64,000 bases of DNA from Apostichopus japonicus. Taxonomy: Eukaryota; Echinodermata; Holothuroidea; Aspidochirotida; Stichopodidae. Position 1 is the stretch's first letter. Each line of letters opens with the position of its first letter. Below the pieces are notes generated by a model, which ran no database searches, was not told the DNA's origin, and was given only the letters and a program-made list of their open reading frames with translations. Location: the NCBI RefSeq assembly GCF_037975245.1, contig NC_092569.1, positions 6,134,501 to 6,198,500 of the forward strand, in the 5' to 3' direction. Shown here piece by piece: positions 13,101-28,100 of this stretch. Made by a program: the position numbers and the translations under genes.

Positions 13101-16100
13101 TAACAACAACAACAACAACGAAAATGTCAACAACATTAATAAACTAGTACAGAAACGAGTCTTAAATAGGTAACTCTAATCTCACCAAGTCAGAGGATCA
13201 TTATCAATACATACATTACATACCATACAGTACATCTATTCACCAGCAGTAAAATAAGTGATTGAAATAATAAGAAGTGCAGTATAATAATCAACTCCTC
13301 ATCTTTATAGATCATTAATCATTATCACATGCAAGGAGATCTGTGGGCCTGTCATTCAAATGAATAGATATTCATGTAAATTAGTAACTTATGGATGGTT
13401 TTGCCGATCTTTAATTGACTAATTTGTGTCATCTTTCCAGAACGTGCATGCCAGTGAATAATTTATGTGGTACTGCATATAGAAGCACACTGAAAAGGCA
13501 AATAGACCAAATTGCTGCACAAATATAAGGCACATTGATAGACCAATTGCTGCACATATAAAAGGGCTGTTCACACTATGTGCGATGCAACACAATACAA
13601 TACGATATGATTAAAAAGGCACACTATATATGCGATAAATGCATCATGGAAGTCATCAGGAAGATTTGTTGTTGCCTCTCATACAACCAGCAGTCATGAA
13701 TTGTGTAGAGTATACATGCCTACACTAAGGCAAACGACACAACATAATATGGGCAACAGTCATAAGGTGTGTTGTATACCTAGGATGATATGGAACTAAA
13801 GTAGTTTGTATGGCTTTGCCATAGATGTAAGGAACAAAAATAGGAAAGGGGAGATCGCTATGGGTACATTATATATTGAAGAAAAGAATGTGGATACCAC
13901 AGTTTGGAACTGTTATGCATACTACAGCTTGGTATTAACCTATGGCATGAAGTTAGTGCTTCATGTAATGATATTGATTCGGCAATGAAAATACATTGCA
14001 GTGGGACACATTTATGGTAGGACAAAAGTTAAAATTGTTTCAACAATTTTGTGTCCTATTGCATGTAGTTTGAACTCTGTCATAATACCCCAGTTATAAA
14101 GGATCTTCACTGGCTTCCTATTTTAATTTAAGTAAAGTTCAAAATACTCCTACTTGCATTTCGTGCTCATGATTTACAACAGCCTGTGTATCTTGCTAAC
14201 CTTCTTTCATGTTACCTTGGTGTACGCACATTACCTTCTACAAGCAATTCATACATCTGTGTACCTAAGTCATGTGTGAAGGTGTACGGATTCAGAAGTT
14301 TTGCATACTCTGCTGCAAGTCTTTGGAATCAGTATTCAGACCATCTTCAAACTTGTTCTACTGTAATCTTTCAACTTTTAAGAGGTTACTGAAGACTCAT
14401 TTATTCCGTTCTGCATGTCAATGTTGATGATTTCCACTTTATGAAGCGCCATGGGCAGTTACTCGTTTCCTGGGGTGGCGCTATATAAATCTACATTATT
14501 ATTATTATTATTATAGTACTGTTCAACTTCTTTATTGTATTGTGTCATATCGTTTTGTGCCATACAGTAATGTGAAAGAGGATACAATGGTATATCACAG
14601 TAAAATAGCATAGCACATTGCTGGGCACTAAATGCTTCGCATACTGTACAGAACATTAATATAATGTATAGTAGTAAAGCATACTGTAACACTGCAGTAC
14701 ATTCAAACTATTTTGCTTGGTGTCCCCAATTTCTACCTTGGTTATTCTGGCGACCCTCCAGTGGCAGACCCATGGGAGGGGTTTAATTTAAGGGGGAGGC
14801 GTCACCCCTTACTAAGATTTTTCTGCATAATTAAGATTGCTAAAATGCAAAATAGTGACATATTTTACATGATTTTAAAGGGCAGTCTGGTGGGGAGAGG
14901 GAGGGGGATGTATGCATGTGAAGGGATATGTCTCTGTGGTTGACAGGTTATCATTGACCAGGGTAATATTGTTATGTGAATTGAGCACTATTATTGGCGG
15001 ATATGTCTGCACTTTATAGATCCTCAATATTATTAGAATTATTATTCCATTTATGCTAGACTTGATTTTGGTGTGCAAAGATCTCAAAATACTTGCATGC
15101 AGACATTATAAAATTTAATGAGCTCGCTGTGTATGTTACTTGATCGAGTAATTGCAGGTGACCTTGACAGTGCACAGTAATAGCTAAATTTAACATGTAG
15201 GCCTATTGCATATATCAAACAATGTAAGAGAGTTACATAGGTTTTATCATGGAATTCAGCAAAAGTACAGAAATGACATTTTGAAAGGTTTTTTGGCAAA
15301 CATGTAGCCACTTAATAAAACAGGGATATTTGTTGTCCCAGCCAATGCCTACGTACAACATCCATGTATGGTTGCAATTTTTGTAACCACATTTCCTAGT
15401 TGCATTTGTGTCAGCTTAATTAAGTTTAATATCTCAAAGGACAAAGAAGAAATGGTTAGCTAGCACTGTAGCTGACACTAGATCATCTAATAAGTCAAAC
15501 TAGTGTTTCTTCTAAATCTAAACCCATGAGTAGAAGTAATCTCATAAGAGTCTCTCCATTCTGCATAAAAGTTTCTCTCCGTAGATGAGCATTTACGCTT
15601 GGACGGAGATAAAATTTCTGACAGATGAACTGTAGTCTAGTTTGATGGATGAGACAGTTTTGTAGCAGATCCAGTGAGAGGGGAAGTGTATGCCGTAATA
15701 AGTATGGCTTCATGGTAGTCAATTAGGCAAACATAAATTCAAAGAAGGAAAGTAGGAAAGAAAGCTTTCTTTTACAAGGTTTGGGATAGAATCTTCAGAC
15801 ATGACTGCATAACTACCAAAGATAAGTGGATCAAAATATTTTGACAAAATTGTCGTGTATTAAATAGTGATCATTTTTGGAAGCTATTATAACTGATGAC
15901 TGTAGTGTACTTATGTCTGCCAGCATCCTCAAAGCTACTCAGAATAAAAAGTTGAAAGGGCAAAATAAGTGGATAGAGAACGTAACAGTAAAATGTCGAT
16001 GAAAAGTGTCTTTGTACATGACAGTGCTCGACAATATTTTTTTCAAAAGTAGAAGTCCATCGTCAGGCCTTTTTGTCCTGAGATTGTGGTAGCCTGTTAA

Positions 16101-19100
16101 CAATTTGAGAAAGCTCATAACAAATTTTTGTATACATTGTTGCATCTTCCGTGCCCATGAAGAAGCAAACAACACTCATCCAAATTTGCTTCCAGCATAA
16201 TATGACTGTGCAAATGTCATAAAACGTTAAGGCCTCTTTGTCAAAATTTACATCATGAAACATTTCTGACATATCATGAAGTTAGGTCGCCCAAATGCAT
16301 TATGGAGGAGCCCCGGGCAACAGGCGCATAGGAATTTTCGAGTCCTGACATACAATTACAGAAGTTCATAATAACAATGGTATGCAGGAAATTGGATTTA
16401 CTCCTCAGTTCTGTAGACTTACCCCATCAATTTTGTGAGATTAGATATTATGTTTCACAAAGGTTGTAGAAAAACAGATTGCTATTTACCAATTCCTAAG
16501 AAAGACCAAAACTGGTGTCACATGATCATTGATTCCTTTGTTGATGCCTGTATGTTGACACAGGGTGCTTTTACCCTAGATACGGATCAGATCCCAACTC
16601 CAGGATCTGATCCTGACATCGAGATTACGGCTGTAGTGTAAACGCAGTTCAGATATAGCTGCTGTCTATTTATCTGCTTGCATTAAAAAGAATCTTCCAG
16701 AGTCACAAATGTGGAATTATACGAAATGATGTTAAAATTCAATCCACAGCCCAGTTTATTTAATTTCAGATATGCTCACTTCATCCTTTAGAGAGCTCAT
16801 AGCTTCCATGATTAGCAAACACCATATATACTGTAAAATTTTCTTTTTGAGGCATAATTACAAAGGGTTATTGTCATATTGTCTAATTAAATTAATATTT
16901 TATTGTGTTGTATACCTCAGTGAACAATGCAAAGAAATTAGTTCTGTGATTGAAAATCCTGTTGTTTTTGCTTTCTGCAAATTAACCACTTGTTGGTAAC
17001 TTTGTTTACAAATGTTGCTAATATTATAGAGGATAATGTATTTTTTTCCTGGAGGTGCTGTTTATTATCTCTATGAAGCTGTCATAATGATTACTTGGGC
17101 TTGCTCATTAACACTATTCTGTGTCTGTTTGTTGTTATATAAAGTGTTGACCCATTAATCACATTTACAAGATCAATTTAGCATTTGACCTGTAATTTCA
17201 ATATATGCACAGTATTAAAAAAAAAAACTACTCAATGGACGCTCTGAATTCACTGTATATTGAACAATTTAATACAAATTTCTGCCGCATGCATGTAAAC
17301 ATGTATGTACAGTAAAATAGCAATAGATAAGTGCCATATTGCAGGTGGTTTATGAATTAGATTATTCAGTGTTTATCCCAAAACATTCTTTTTAACTTCA
17401 CATTAACAACATAGTACCAATTAATGACATTCAACAGCATTTGTCTTCTACTTAGTACCAAATGTTTCATGTTATTCGGGAACATAAATTTCTTACATTG
17501 TTTCCCAACGTGTTGTGTTATTTACTTCGCTCCTTGGTTACCTGTCCGCCACAACTTTGACACTCTTGATTTACCTATCGTTTTGGAATTTCCCCGTTCG
17601 TTAACGTTTTTGGTTTTCTCAAGTTTTGCCTTGCATCTGAGGAACTGACAAGTATTAGCTTAAGTAGAATAAACTTTTTATAAAACATAACTTGTTTCTT
17701 AAAGGTCTACAACTTATCAACATTAATTTTGTGCCCAAGGTCATCCTTTAAAGACATGATAGTTTTCGATGATGTGAGGATATTGTGGTTTTCCTCCGTT
17801 CTCATGTGGCACTGCTCAGCTCAGCTGATAACTAGTTCGGTCGTTGTGCTACATCCATCTGTCATTGCTTGCATCTGCATTAACACAACGATGTGAACCA
17901 TGAGTGTTTAGAGAGAAATTGCCTGAAAAATTTAAAGATATTACTACAGTACTTGGTATTACATTGAAAACCGTACTATTGTACTTTTGCCATATCAAAT
18001 TTTGTGCCTAAAGTGATGATACTGTACCTGTACTTACTGTATACATATAGTACCCAAGTTGACACATTTGATTGAAATAAAAACTGTTGATCTTAAATAA
18101 AACAGCTTGACCTTTAAAATAAAAAACAAGAACATGTTTAATGGATACTGTTTAACCCAGAGTGAAGATAAAGGTAGAGAAAAACATATTGAAAGTGCAA
18201 AGTCATATTTTCTTCAATCTGATGTATATCCATCCAGCCACAGCTTTTTTTTTGTGTGTGCAATTGTCTTATGCTCTTAGCTATTTAGATTTATATCGCA
18301 ATGAAGGAATATTTCCTAATTTTCTCTCATCAGGTTCGTATGCAAGATGTTCATACAGGCGAGGAGTTGATTTTTATCTGTGACAGGTGGATGTCTAGAG
18401 ATGAGGATGACAGCGATGTTTGTCGAGAGCTCGCCGTCTCCAGAGATGAGCAACCTTTGGCAGGTTTGTCTTAGCACAAAATTAAGAACACAGCCTTCTG
18501 GGAATTTTTACCAAATGAAATTCTTTGTAATAATGTATCCCATTGACCACAAAGTTGATTTGGTTGGTAGAAAATACCCTGCAGCAATGTCATACTGGCC
18601 TTTGTTTTATTTGCACCCAAAAGATATTGTATTGCAAAGTTTTTAATCAGTTTCATCGAAGTGTGTATGAAGTTCTTTTTTTTTTAATCTGATCTTTTCT
18701 GAATGGACATTTTTGGTGGGGAAATTGGCCAGTCACGTAGAAAAATTTCAAAAAGGACTAGCCTGAGTGAAGCTAATTCATTCTCTCTCTGCTGGACTGT
18801 CATTAGTGCTTCAGGCAGATTTGATGATTAGAACTCTGTATCAGAGTTCTGGCATAAGGTGGTAAATTAGTAAACTGCATTTCCTTTTGTATTGGAGATA
18901 CATGTGATTTTTGTTTGCAAACAATCCATTCTTTAAAAAGAATGAAAAGATAGCACATAGGCAAATTTCTTGAAAAGCTGTAGATTGGAATTACCAGAAA
19001 TGGACTTGAGATTAAATGAAGTCTCTGGATAAGGGTGGGGGGGGGGGGGAATGGAAGGAAATACACAGATTATTTATTTACAAGGAATACATTGTTGGTC

Positions 19101-22100
19101 CAACTCTTGCGAACAAACTAGGAGAGATATTACCTGCTGTAGGCCTGTACAACTTTGGTAAACACTTCTGTTCCCACAATTTTGCCAACTCTTAAACTTT
19201 TAACTATATTAGCTAAAACATAACCAATGCTAGAAATCATAAAGTAAAGAAGAAAAGAAAAAAAGTTTTGTTCAATAGACATATTAAATGTCATCAATTG
19301 CTGAGAATACTGCATGGTTTATCATAAGGACAAGTACAGTATCTGTATTCCTTGCAGTTTGTTTAAGATTTTTCATCTAAATAGTTAATTCTTCAAGTGC
19401 ATCACACATTTTTCAATATTGTAAACAAAGTTATAATGTATCCTGATTGTGCTAACTTTGCCTCCTGGAAACAGGAAATGATAATTTATACGAGCAGGTG
19501 CATTTTTCTTTGCTTTGAATAGGCACTACAGATTCAATACAATTCATACTATTTTTAATCAGAATCTACAGTAATATGTTACAAAATCGTATATGTTGCA
19601 TCAGTGAGTGCCAGAAAGCAGCCTTGTGATTGGAATAAACAAGTTAGGCGCTGTAAGACATCCAATTGCGAACGTAACCAAATAGTCATTAAATTAAATT
19701 TCAAATTTTGTTTGAAATTACATATTTGAATTAGAAATGCGCAGAATGGACTATATGACCTCCAGATAACATGTCCTGTGCTCTAACAACTGAGCTAATT
19801 CAGTCCTTACACGATTTCTTTCTTTGTGGTCCAAGCAAGCCAGTGTGCATTATAGTCCACTCCAAGCATTAGGGCAGCTAAGGTTTCAACAACTGTATTA
19901 ACAGGAGAGAAACTGTCAGTGTATTATTGATGATAGATATATATTTTCTATAGTTTGTAAGACATAGCTTGATAAAATCTGAAATTGGAGCTGGTACAAT
20001 GTTTTGTCATTTTAACATTCCTGCAAATACTAATTGAGTTATATAATTGGCTAGCATGTACATACATGGAGCAACCTACAATCCTCATGTAATTAATTCC
20101 TCTCTTAATTATGTAGCTGTCTCCTCCTATGTATGCACTCCGATGTACACCTAGCCTACAAACTGGTAACATTATTGAACTGTACCCCTAATGACCCTTC
20201 AAGGAGGTCACTCCTTCTCCCTTCTGAATCCACCATTCAGAAGCCTACACCGTGTTTTCCTATGTGGAATTTTCATCTTCTTGAATCTTATGGAGACGTA
20301 CTGTTCATTATTGTTAGTGCTTGACTAATTTACCAAACTAATACCTTGTTCTGTTGCATATATATAAACAGTATATGTACTGTACAGTAACCCTAAGAGA
20401 AAGATTCTGTTATCTTCATATTAAACATACACTCAAGCGTTGAACATGTTCACTGGTATTGACAGAGTGTACCATTTATTTGATACCATGTAGGGTTCTG
20501 TTACTATCATAGCTGATACCTAGTAACAACTTATACAACAATGATCCGTGTTTGCTTTCAGTATGTTACAGAAGTAGATGCGTCACTTCATTAAATATAA
20601 CATTTGTCTGAAACATCATTGTATCCGCTCGAGAGAAACTTGTAAATATTTGATTGTTGAGAATGTCATCAGCCTTTGGGCATGAAACAAGAAAGAAGTG
20701 TTTATGGAAGTCTGCTACATTATATAGTATTAATGTATTCTTGTTTTTATGTTTGTTTTTTCTTTGCATATTTATCTGTTTTTCAGTAATAAAATATCAA
20801 GTGCTGGTTACAACAGGGAATTACTGGGGTGCTGGATTGGACGGAAAAGTTTACATTACTCTTATTGGTGAAAGAGGAGACAGTGGACCAAGGTTACTCT
20901 ACAAATCAAACAGAGCCAATCCCTTTGAAAAAGGCAGGGTTAGTAAATTCAATGTTATCCTAATCTGCAAAAATTAAAAAAAAAAATTATGATCAAGATA
21001 TAAAATTTAAGATTTAAAGCCATTATTTCATAACACATGAACAAGTTCAGTTCAATATGGAAGTTATTTGGACATTATTACTTTGGATCATGTAATATAT
21101 TACCAGACTAAAACTTGAGTACACCACCTTCCTTTCATTCTTCATTTTGAGTAACAATCTAACTTTCCTGTGTTGATTACATGAGTGGTATTTCCTATCA
21201 CCCAATTAGTTGCAATAGCCTCATTACCTGATGAGTAAATAACAAGAATAGCACAGATTGTATGTACAATGGTCAAGGCCTTCATACATCTCCCATGGCA
21301 AAGTATTTAATTGTAGGCCTATATATGCTATGGGTTCAAATCACTTTCCAAAGTACGGGGATTGCTTGGCCAATTAAACTTGTGTCATGACATCATTGAA
21401 AACATATTGACACATTTTGGACTCACATATTTGTAAGGTGACTGATTGTTATGATTTAAGTATGCTTTATGATACATGTATGAATTCATTTAATAGTAGG
21501 ACTTAAATAATGTGTTAGCAGAAAATGTCATTTGTTTTCATTTCAAGGCCTAACCTCTCTGCACAACAACAGAATCAATGGAGTATCAGATTGTTCAACA
21601 TTGAGTTTGACAAATTACTACATAAAAGAAAGGAAGGAACTGCTAAAATGTGTAATTAGATTCCTCATTGAACCAGTAATAAACAGTATTAGTTTGGAAT
21701 GGGAAATTATTTTGCATTCCATATTTTTTGACAAATTGTGAAAGTCAGCTTGCAACCATTCCCCCCCCCCCCCTTCTTATTAACATGTTTGTATTTACCT
21801 GATTGAACTGGATGCAAAGGCCAAAGGAAAGATTGAATGCGTAGAAATGTTTTCTTGTATTTCACACACAGACGGACATTTTCCATCTCGAGGCGATAGA
21901 TCTTAATAAGCTGAAGGGAATTCTGATTGGGCATGATTCTGATGAAGCTGGTGAGTTGGATCATTCTATGCTGGTGTTGTACTATTATTACTATTGTATT
22001 TATGTGACGTGTGCATCGGTGTTATCTAATTATTTGAATGTCAACAAAAATTATTTCTGGTTTGTGCAGTTTGAAGAATGTTGTACGGTCGAAGAAAGTT

Positions 22101-25100
22101 TCCCCTCGTTACTTTTCAGCCTAGACAAAGATTTCGTTCAAGATTTTGTTATAGTAATTTAAAACAAAAACTGAGACATCTAGCTAGGTACTGTATAACA
22201 CATACGGTGATAGCAATACAAGTGAACCCTAGACTAGGACATATAGGGGTACTGTGCTTGTGGAGGGGGGTGGGTGTGAGGGGGGGCAGTGGATGAGGCA
22301 GGACTGCTTGGCAATGAATTAAAAGGTTGAAATACTGACTTTCATGATTAATTTAAAACTTCATATCCTCTTACAGTAAAAGTATAATATGAGTATAAAT
22401 TACATATCCTCACACAGACGTAAAGTGTTCCCACGGACAGCGGTTGTTATGTTTGCAAACAAAGCTTTGAACTGAAATATCATATCATGTAGCATTTTGC
22501 CCACGCAAAGTTGCACAATCAAGCTTAAGCAAAGAGAAGAAACTAATTACAAGTATATTTTATGATAATTATTATTTTCTTTTTTCTTTTGGCACAGGAT
22601 TTTGATTTGTTTTTATTAAGGAAGGTATCACATTGAAATAACAGTGTGGAATAACATATGTGGCATGTGAAATGTCATATCCTGTTGTATTAAAAAAATA
22701 TAATTCTTTCATTTGTGGCTAAGTTTCTCTTTGAGCCTTACAGTGGGTTGTGAAATGCCAGCTTTTCTCTTCATTTATTTGTCATTATTAAAAAAACAAA
22801 ACTAAAAGGTATCCAATATTTGTTTCCAATTCCTTGTTTGCCTTCAAAACTCATCCAATTAAATGATGTGTTATGCTTATAATTGAAAAGCAAACATTGC
22901 TGCCAGAACTTCAGTATCGTCTGGATAGTTTCATTGTCTTCCACACTACGGAGTGTTAGCTCAGTGGTTAACGCCGGTGCCTTTCAATCGTAAGGTCCCC
23001 AGTTCGAGTCACTCCAAGATTAATGTCTGTCGTCCAGTTATAATATCATGGACGTTAATTATGAAACTAAGAGACTAACTTCGGTCAGCTTGCGGCTTTG
23101 ATACGCCAATGATCCCTTCTTCGCAAGTTTCTGCTTGCAGGAGGATCTAAAATACATACCTACCTTTGTAAAGAATTGTCTGAACACATCTCTCTTGCTT
23201 GACGGTCAAAGACACCCTTTAACTCATAGACAGTATTGATATTTACCACCCTGTGCAATCAGCTACCTGCAATGCACCTACCTTTATGATAAAAATAACA
23301 GGTTCCCTGCATCTGGTATGTGATTTTGATTAGTTTGATGGACTTGTGAAAGAGTTATAGTCATAAAGTACTTCTGTTGGTGATTCTATGTAACCTTTAC
23401 TTCTGATGAGAAGTTCTCTGGGTCAGTTCTAGAGTAGAATAATCGCTCCCGAATACACTTTTAACATACAAAGGAGATCATTGCTTGTTTTAACAGGTTG
23501 TTGGTCTGTACCTGCTAACAACATAAATGTACAGTTTCATACTTTTAACTGTATGCAGGTACAGTCTGTTAAATTATTGTCATCTTCATGACTACATATT
23601 TTGCCAATTGCTGATTATTGGCTAAGTTTTTTCATGTCTAGAGTTAGAGCCAAGATTTTAAATTCATTAACGACCAAGAGAACCTACAGCATTGCCGAAT
23701 ATGTTTGTCTTTGGTATGATTTATAAAATATTGTCAATAACATTGCTAATAAAATTGTTAATAAAAACTCCATGCGCAATAGAAAAACAAAAGAAAAGAA
23801 AATTGTTGGGACTTCAATATAACCTCATCATTTGATGTCAACATTGTTGTTTGTATTTTATTTTCCCATTTTATAGATAAAGGCTGGTATCTAGACAAGG
23901 TGGTCGTCAAGGAGACGGAGGGAGAGAAGAGAGATTTCTTGTTTCCTTGCTATCAGTAAGTATTTCTCTAGAAATTCAAGAAGAAAGGCAAATGGAAGAA
24001 ACTTCTTTCAATTCTGTAATTCAATCTCTATCTTCTATAGGAAGGTCTTTCACTTAATCGATAAACTCTACAATGGCAACTTTTCTTTCTTGTATTTTGA
24101 TTCTAAGCTGTACAACTTTTTCTAAGATACGCAGCTGCTTCTTGAGCATAATACATATAAGTTATTCATAGTCATGGATACAGCAAACATTCAGGACAAT
24201 ACAAAAGTTCGGTACTGACAATTCAAAATATGAATGTCTGATTTTTCTGTATATGTCTTATAAATGGGCTTTCAATCAGTGCAATGTTACATTTCAAAGT
24301 AAAAGAAAAAAATCAATAAGAAAAGTCCTGTCGAAACATTTCCTGGGAATTGTATATACGTGAAGCAACTATTTAATAGTGTACTCTTTACAGGGCAAAG
24401 TTTTAAGGGTTGTATCTGGTTTTTCCCATACGACCAGGTTTTACTTTTTGAACAGCAAATTTCGTTGACAAAAAATATGTAGCAAAATAGCAAATATCAA
24501 TATGTGTACACTGTAGAAGAGAATGTGTAGGTAGGTGTGGTGAATAGGACACCAGCTTTTGGTCAGTAAAGCTACTGTATCCTTCGAGTGGATCATAGGC
24601 CTATATTTTTGTTTTATTTCAGTATCTCCAAAAGTGATGGAGGTTGATACCAATTAATTGTTTTACCTAAGGGTATTAAATTACAATGCAATTTGAATTT
24701 GATGTAAACAACTAGTCGTCTGCTGTGACAATTACAGTACTTCTTAAGTTGAAGTTGGTCTTTCGAAGAGAAATTTGGTTGTCTTTATCTTCATAACTTT
24801 GATATAGGTTAGAACAATGAAGTATGGAGTGAATAGCTGACATATATGATAGATGCAAAAATATTTTGAAACTTAGGAAATATTGTATATAAATATTTTG
24901 GACATTTAACCATCAATTCGGGCCATTTGATAAAAAGGAAAATCCTGCAAATTTGTTGCTAGAATCTTACTTGGAGTCAAATTTTAAATAAGGAACAGTT
25001 AAGTGCTTAAATACTTTCCAAACTTAATTATGGCTCAAATTATGTTTAGTGCAGAATGTTGACTGATGTATTGCAACTGTGCACCCCCTTTGTTGTGTTT

Positions 25101-28100
25101 GGTTTCTCTATATTCAGCATGTCCTTCATATATTCTGCTGAAGTATTCTGATTCTTTTGTCAAATACTGTTTATGTTCCTAAGGTGGAAAAATTAGGGGG
25201 ATAGGATTGCCTCTTCTATGTCTTTGGCTTCCGCCTAAGATCTTGTAATAAAGATATCTTTTGTGGGTGAAAAGTGAGATAAGTGAATCTCCCTAAGTAA
25301 AACTGAATTGCTCCTTTCTGTTCGGATAATTCTTTGTAACATTTGGATGAGCTATTCCATAGGTTTGTCAGGGAAACCAAACCAACAGACAGTACAAATC
25401 CATATATATCATATTTTGTAAGGTTAGTATTCTCCTTTGTACTGTAGTCTGAAATAATCTGGCCACATTTTCATATGTGAACATATTGTAAAATATCACT
25501 CCTTTCTTCATCACAAATTGATGCACACAAGTTTGCCTCAAGATAAACTTTGTCAGAGACACAATTTGTCTTTGCATTTTGCTGAAAGTAATGGAAATAT
25601 GGAATATGAGATGAGGTTAAAAACCGGGTAAAGAAAAGAGTGTGTTATGATTGAGAGGAAAGGTTTTAATGAAAGACCCTTGTACCAGCATCCCTGGTGG
25701 CCTCCTTTGTAGTACAGCAGCTGGTAGTAAGCTTTGATGTAGAGATCTGTCTACATTGTTAGAACTTGATAACTTCACTTATTATGCATTTCATCTAATT
25801 GCATGTTAGTACTTACAGCGTGACTGCAAATGCATATATGTTTGTATAAGAATGATTTGCCATTAGCTCTTGCTATATATCCTTTATACTGTACAGTTAC
25901 TGTACCTACAAGGTAATTTCCTGAGATGTGGAGATGATTGTGTTGTCTTGCCTGCACAATCCAATACCATTAGCTGTAATCTAATCTCTCTGCCCGTTAC
26001 AAAGGAATAGGCTATGGCTGAAGCTCCACTTTGTAAGGGTCATTGGATATGAAATGAGTGTAGACTATGTGTCCTCTGTGAAATAGTAATAATGAGATTG
26101 TCACATCTGCATTTCACTTCAGTAGATGTGTCTCTTCTATAGAATATCATGCAGCAGGCATGGTAAGTGTTCTATGCTTTGTAAGTTGCAGGGATGAAAC
26201 TTCAAACAAATTAACATAAGACCTATTGCTTAGTAAGAGTATTTTTGTCAGAAGAGCAAGTTTAAAATCAACAGAGAGTTTGTTTTGTCAGTCCTGCTAT
26301 TATGCAGAGGCTTTTAAGGACTCATTGGTGTAGTATATTTGCCAACACATAGTGTTTGTCACTGATGGATATATGTACAGCTAATAGTTATGGTAATCTG
26401 GAATGGTGGAATGCAATAGAACAAGATTGCATGGGAATAACATAGATGATATAGGCAGCATGTTACATAAAGATGGCTAGCTGAACCTATCACATGTATC
26501 AGTAAGCATAGTTAGCAGTACTGCACTGTAATGTATCAGTAAGCAGAGTAAGCAGTACTGCACAATTGACATTAATTATATAAAAAACCTGCAAATTCTA
26601 GAAAGAAATTGCATTGTTCTTGAACCCTCTGGACAAAACACATCACCCTTGTAGCTGTTCTGCAGATTCCATGCTTCACAGTCATCTTGTCTACTATTTT
26701 TTTATGGGTTCACAAAGCAGAGTTTTTTTTAAATTATTGTCTCACTCTCTTTACAATTTGCCAATACTTTCTCAAAGTCATAAAATCTTAAAGTTAGTTC
26801 TTGCATTGACTGAACAATTTTCAATCCTGTTAGGTAATAAAATGTCATAATACTATAGTTCATTAGCTCAACATAAAAAATTAACATTTGGTACTTTCAT
26901 TTCATTATGTGTCTTGCTCACACAAATTGTAGAACAGCCATATGATATTAATGGCATTGATTCTTTTACTGACAATCTCTAACAATGTATCTTTGTTTTT
27001 GGTCAGTTGTAATTGCAATTTGCTAGTTAGGGCTACTAAAATTTGATTTTATAGCAAAATTTCAAGTTTTGGAAAGGCAAAGGAATTTTATAAACATGGT
27101 CCAGAGTACAAGTGATATTAGGATCCTAACAGTTAGGTTCTGTACTATACCTACAAAGATACTGGAGTACCACATGTGCAGCACAATCTTCATTGTCAAA
27201 GCAAGTCTTTCTTAATTTTCTTTAGTCTGTTCATGTTTTAACTATTTTATCAAGCAATTAGGTTACATCTTACTTTTTTTTTTATATTTTGTATTTATGA
27301 CTTCTTAAATTCTCATACATGTTATATTATTATATGTCTTATTAGAGGGCCTCGTGTAAGATTAGCTATTGCTAAACGAGCTACCCTCTTAAAATAAAGT
27401 TTCAATAAAAAATAAATAAATAAATAAAAGTCAGAGGGTGGTAATTTGGAAGCCATTCAAAGAATCCTACATATCATGTGACCAAGGAACACACCCGGTT
27501 TCATTATTGAGGTAATACCTATGAAGGCTCACAACTTTTTCAGTACGAATGCAACCCTCGGAATACATTTGTGCTGTCAGAATTTGTTTACATAATTTTT
27601 GGTCAGTTTTATTACTTGAAGATGGAAATTCTGGAATAAACTATTGTCCCCTCTTCTTTTTTTCAGATGGTTAGATGTAGCCAAGGATGACGGAGCAATT
27701 ACAAGAGAGATCAGTGTCAGTACAACGCCAGTCAACTGTAAGTTGTTTGTCCCAAAAACCATCTCCTCCATAAATCTATTTGTTGATATTAGATCTGACT
27801 TTTTGAATTCATTACACCCTCATTATTTCTAGTGTATCTTCATTGTATGTTCGTTATTTACTTTAAGGCATCCAGGGGTTGGTTTGTTTGGTTTTGCTCA
27901 AATGCTTTCCATTTGTAAACATCTGCTGTAACACTATATCAACAAACGTACAATAAATTAGTACTGTTCAACTGTAAAATTGCGTAAGTTTCAAAAGCCC
28001 GTAAAAAAAGCCAGTCTGATCAAGCTTTGCTTATAAACAGCAGCATGCTAATGCAGTTTGAAAATAGTACTGAAAATGCATGACCTGGTGTATGTTTTGA

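Larger units (their letters stand above)
8000..18333 (+). other. Intron 4 (10.3 kb), largest intron
   Basis: It interrupts PLAT A1 between WKCDE and VRMQD. It holds a hAT-type MITE (8025-8411), a G-rich tract (9717-9760), a C run (12367-12382), an AAC microsatellite (near 13098-13120), a non-LTR retrotransposon tail (about 14040-14515), an 11-bp hairpin (16584-16613) and a dispersed repeat fragment (about 17515-17660). The remaining sequence is AT-rich and no host coding exon was recognised. Confidence 0.75.

Noticed and set aside
14755-14945. CAGTGGCAGACCCATGGGAG as the left end of another hAT element
   Set aside because: It resembles a hAT terminus, but I could not find a matching right end or target duplication nearby.
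16435-16641. 68-residue plus-strand frame in intron 4
   Set aside because: No splice sites in compatible phase and no family resemblance. Part of it is the GGATC hairpin.
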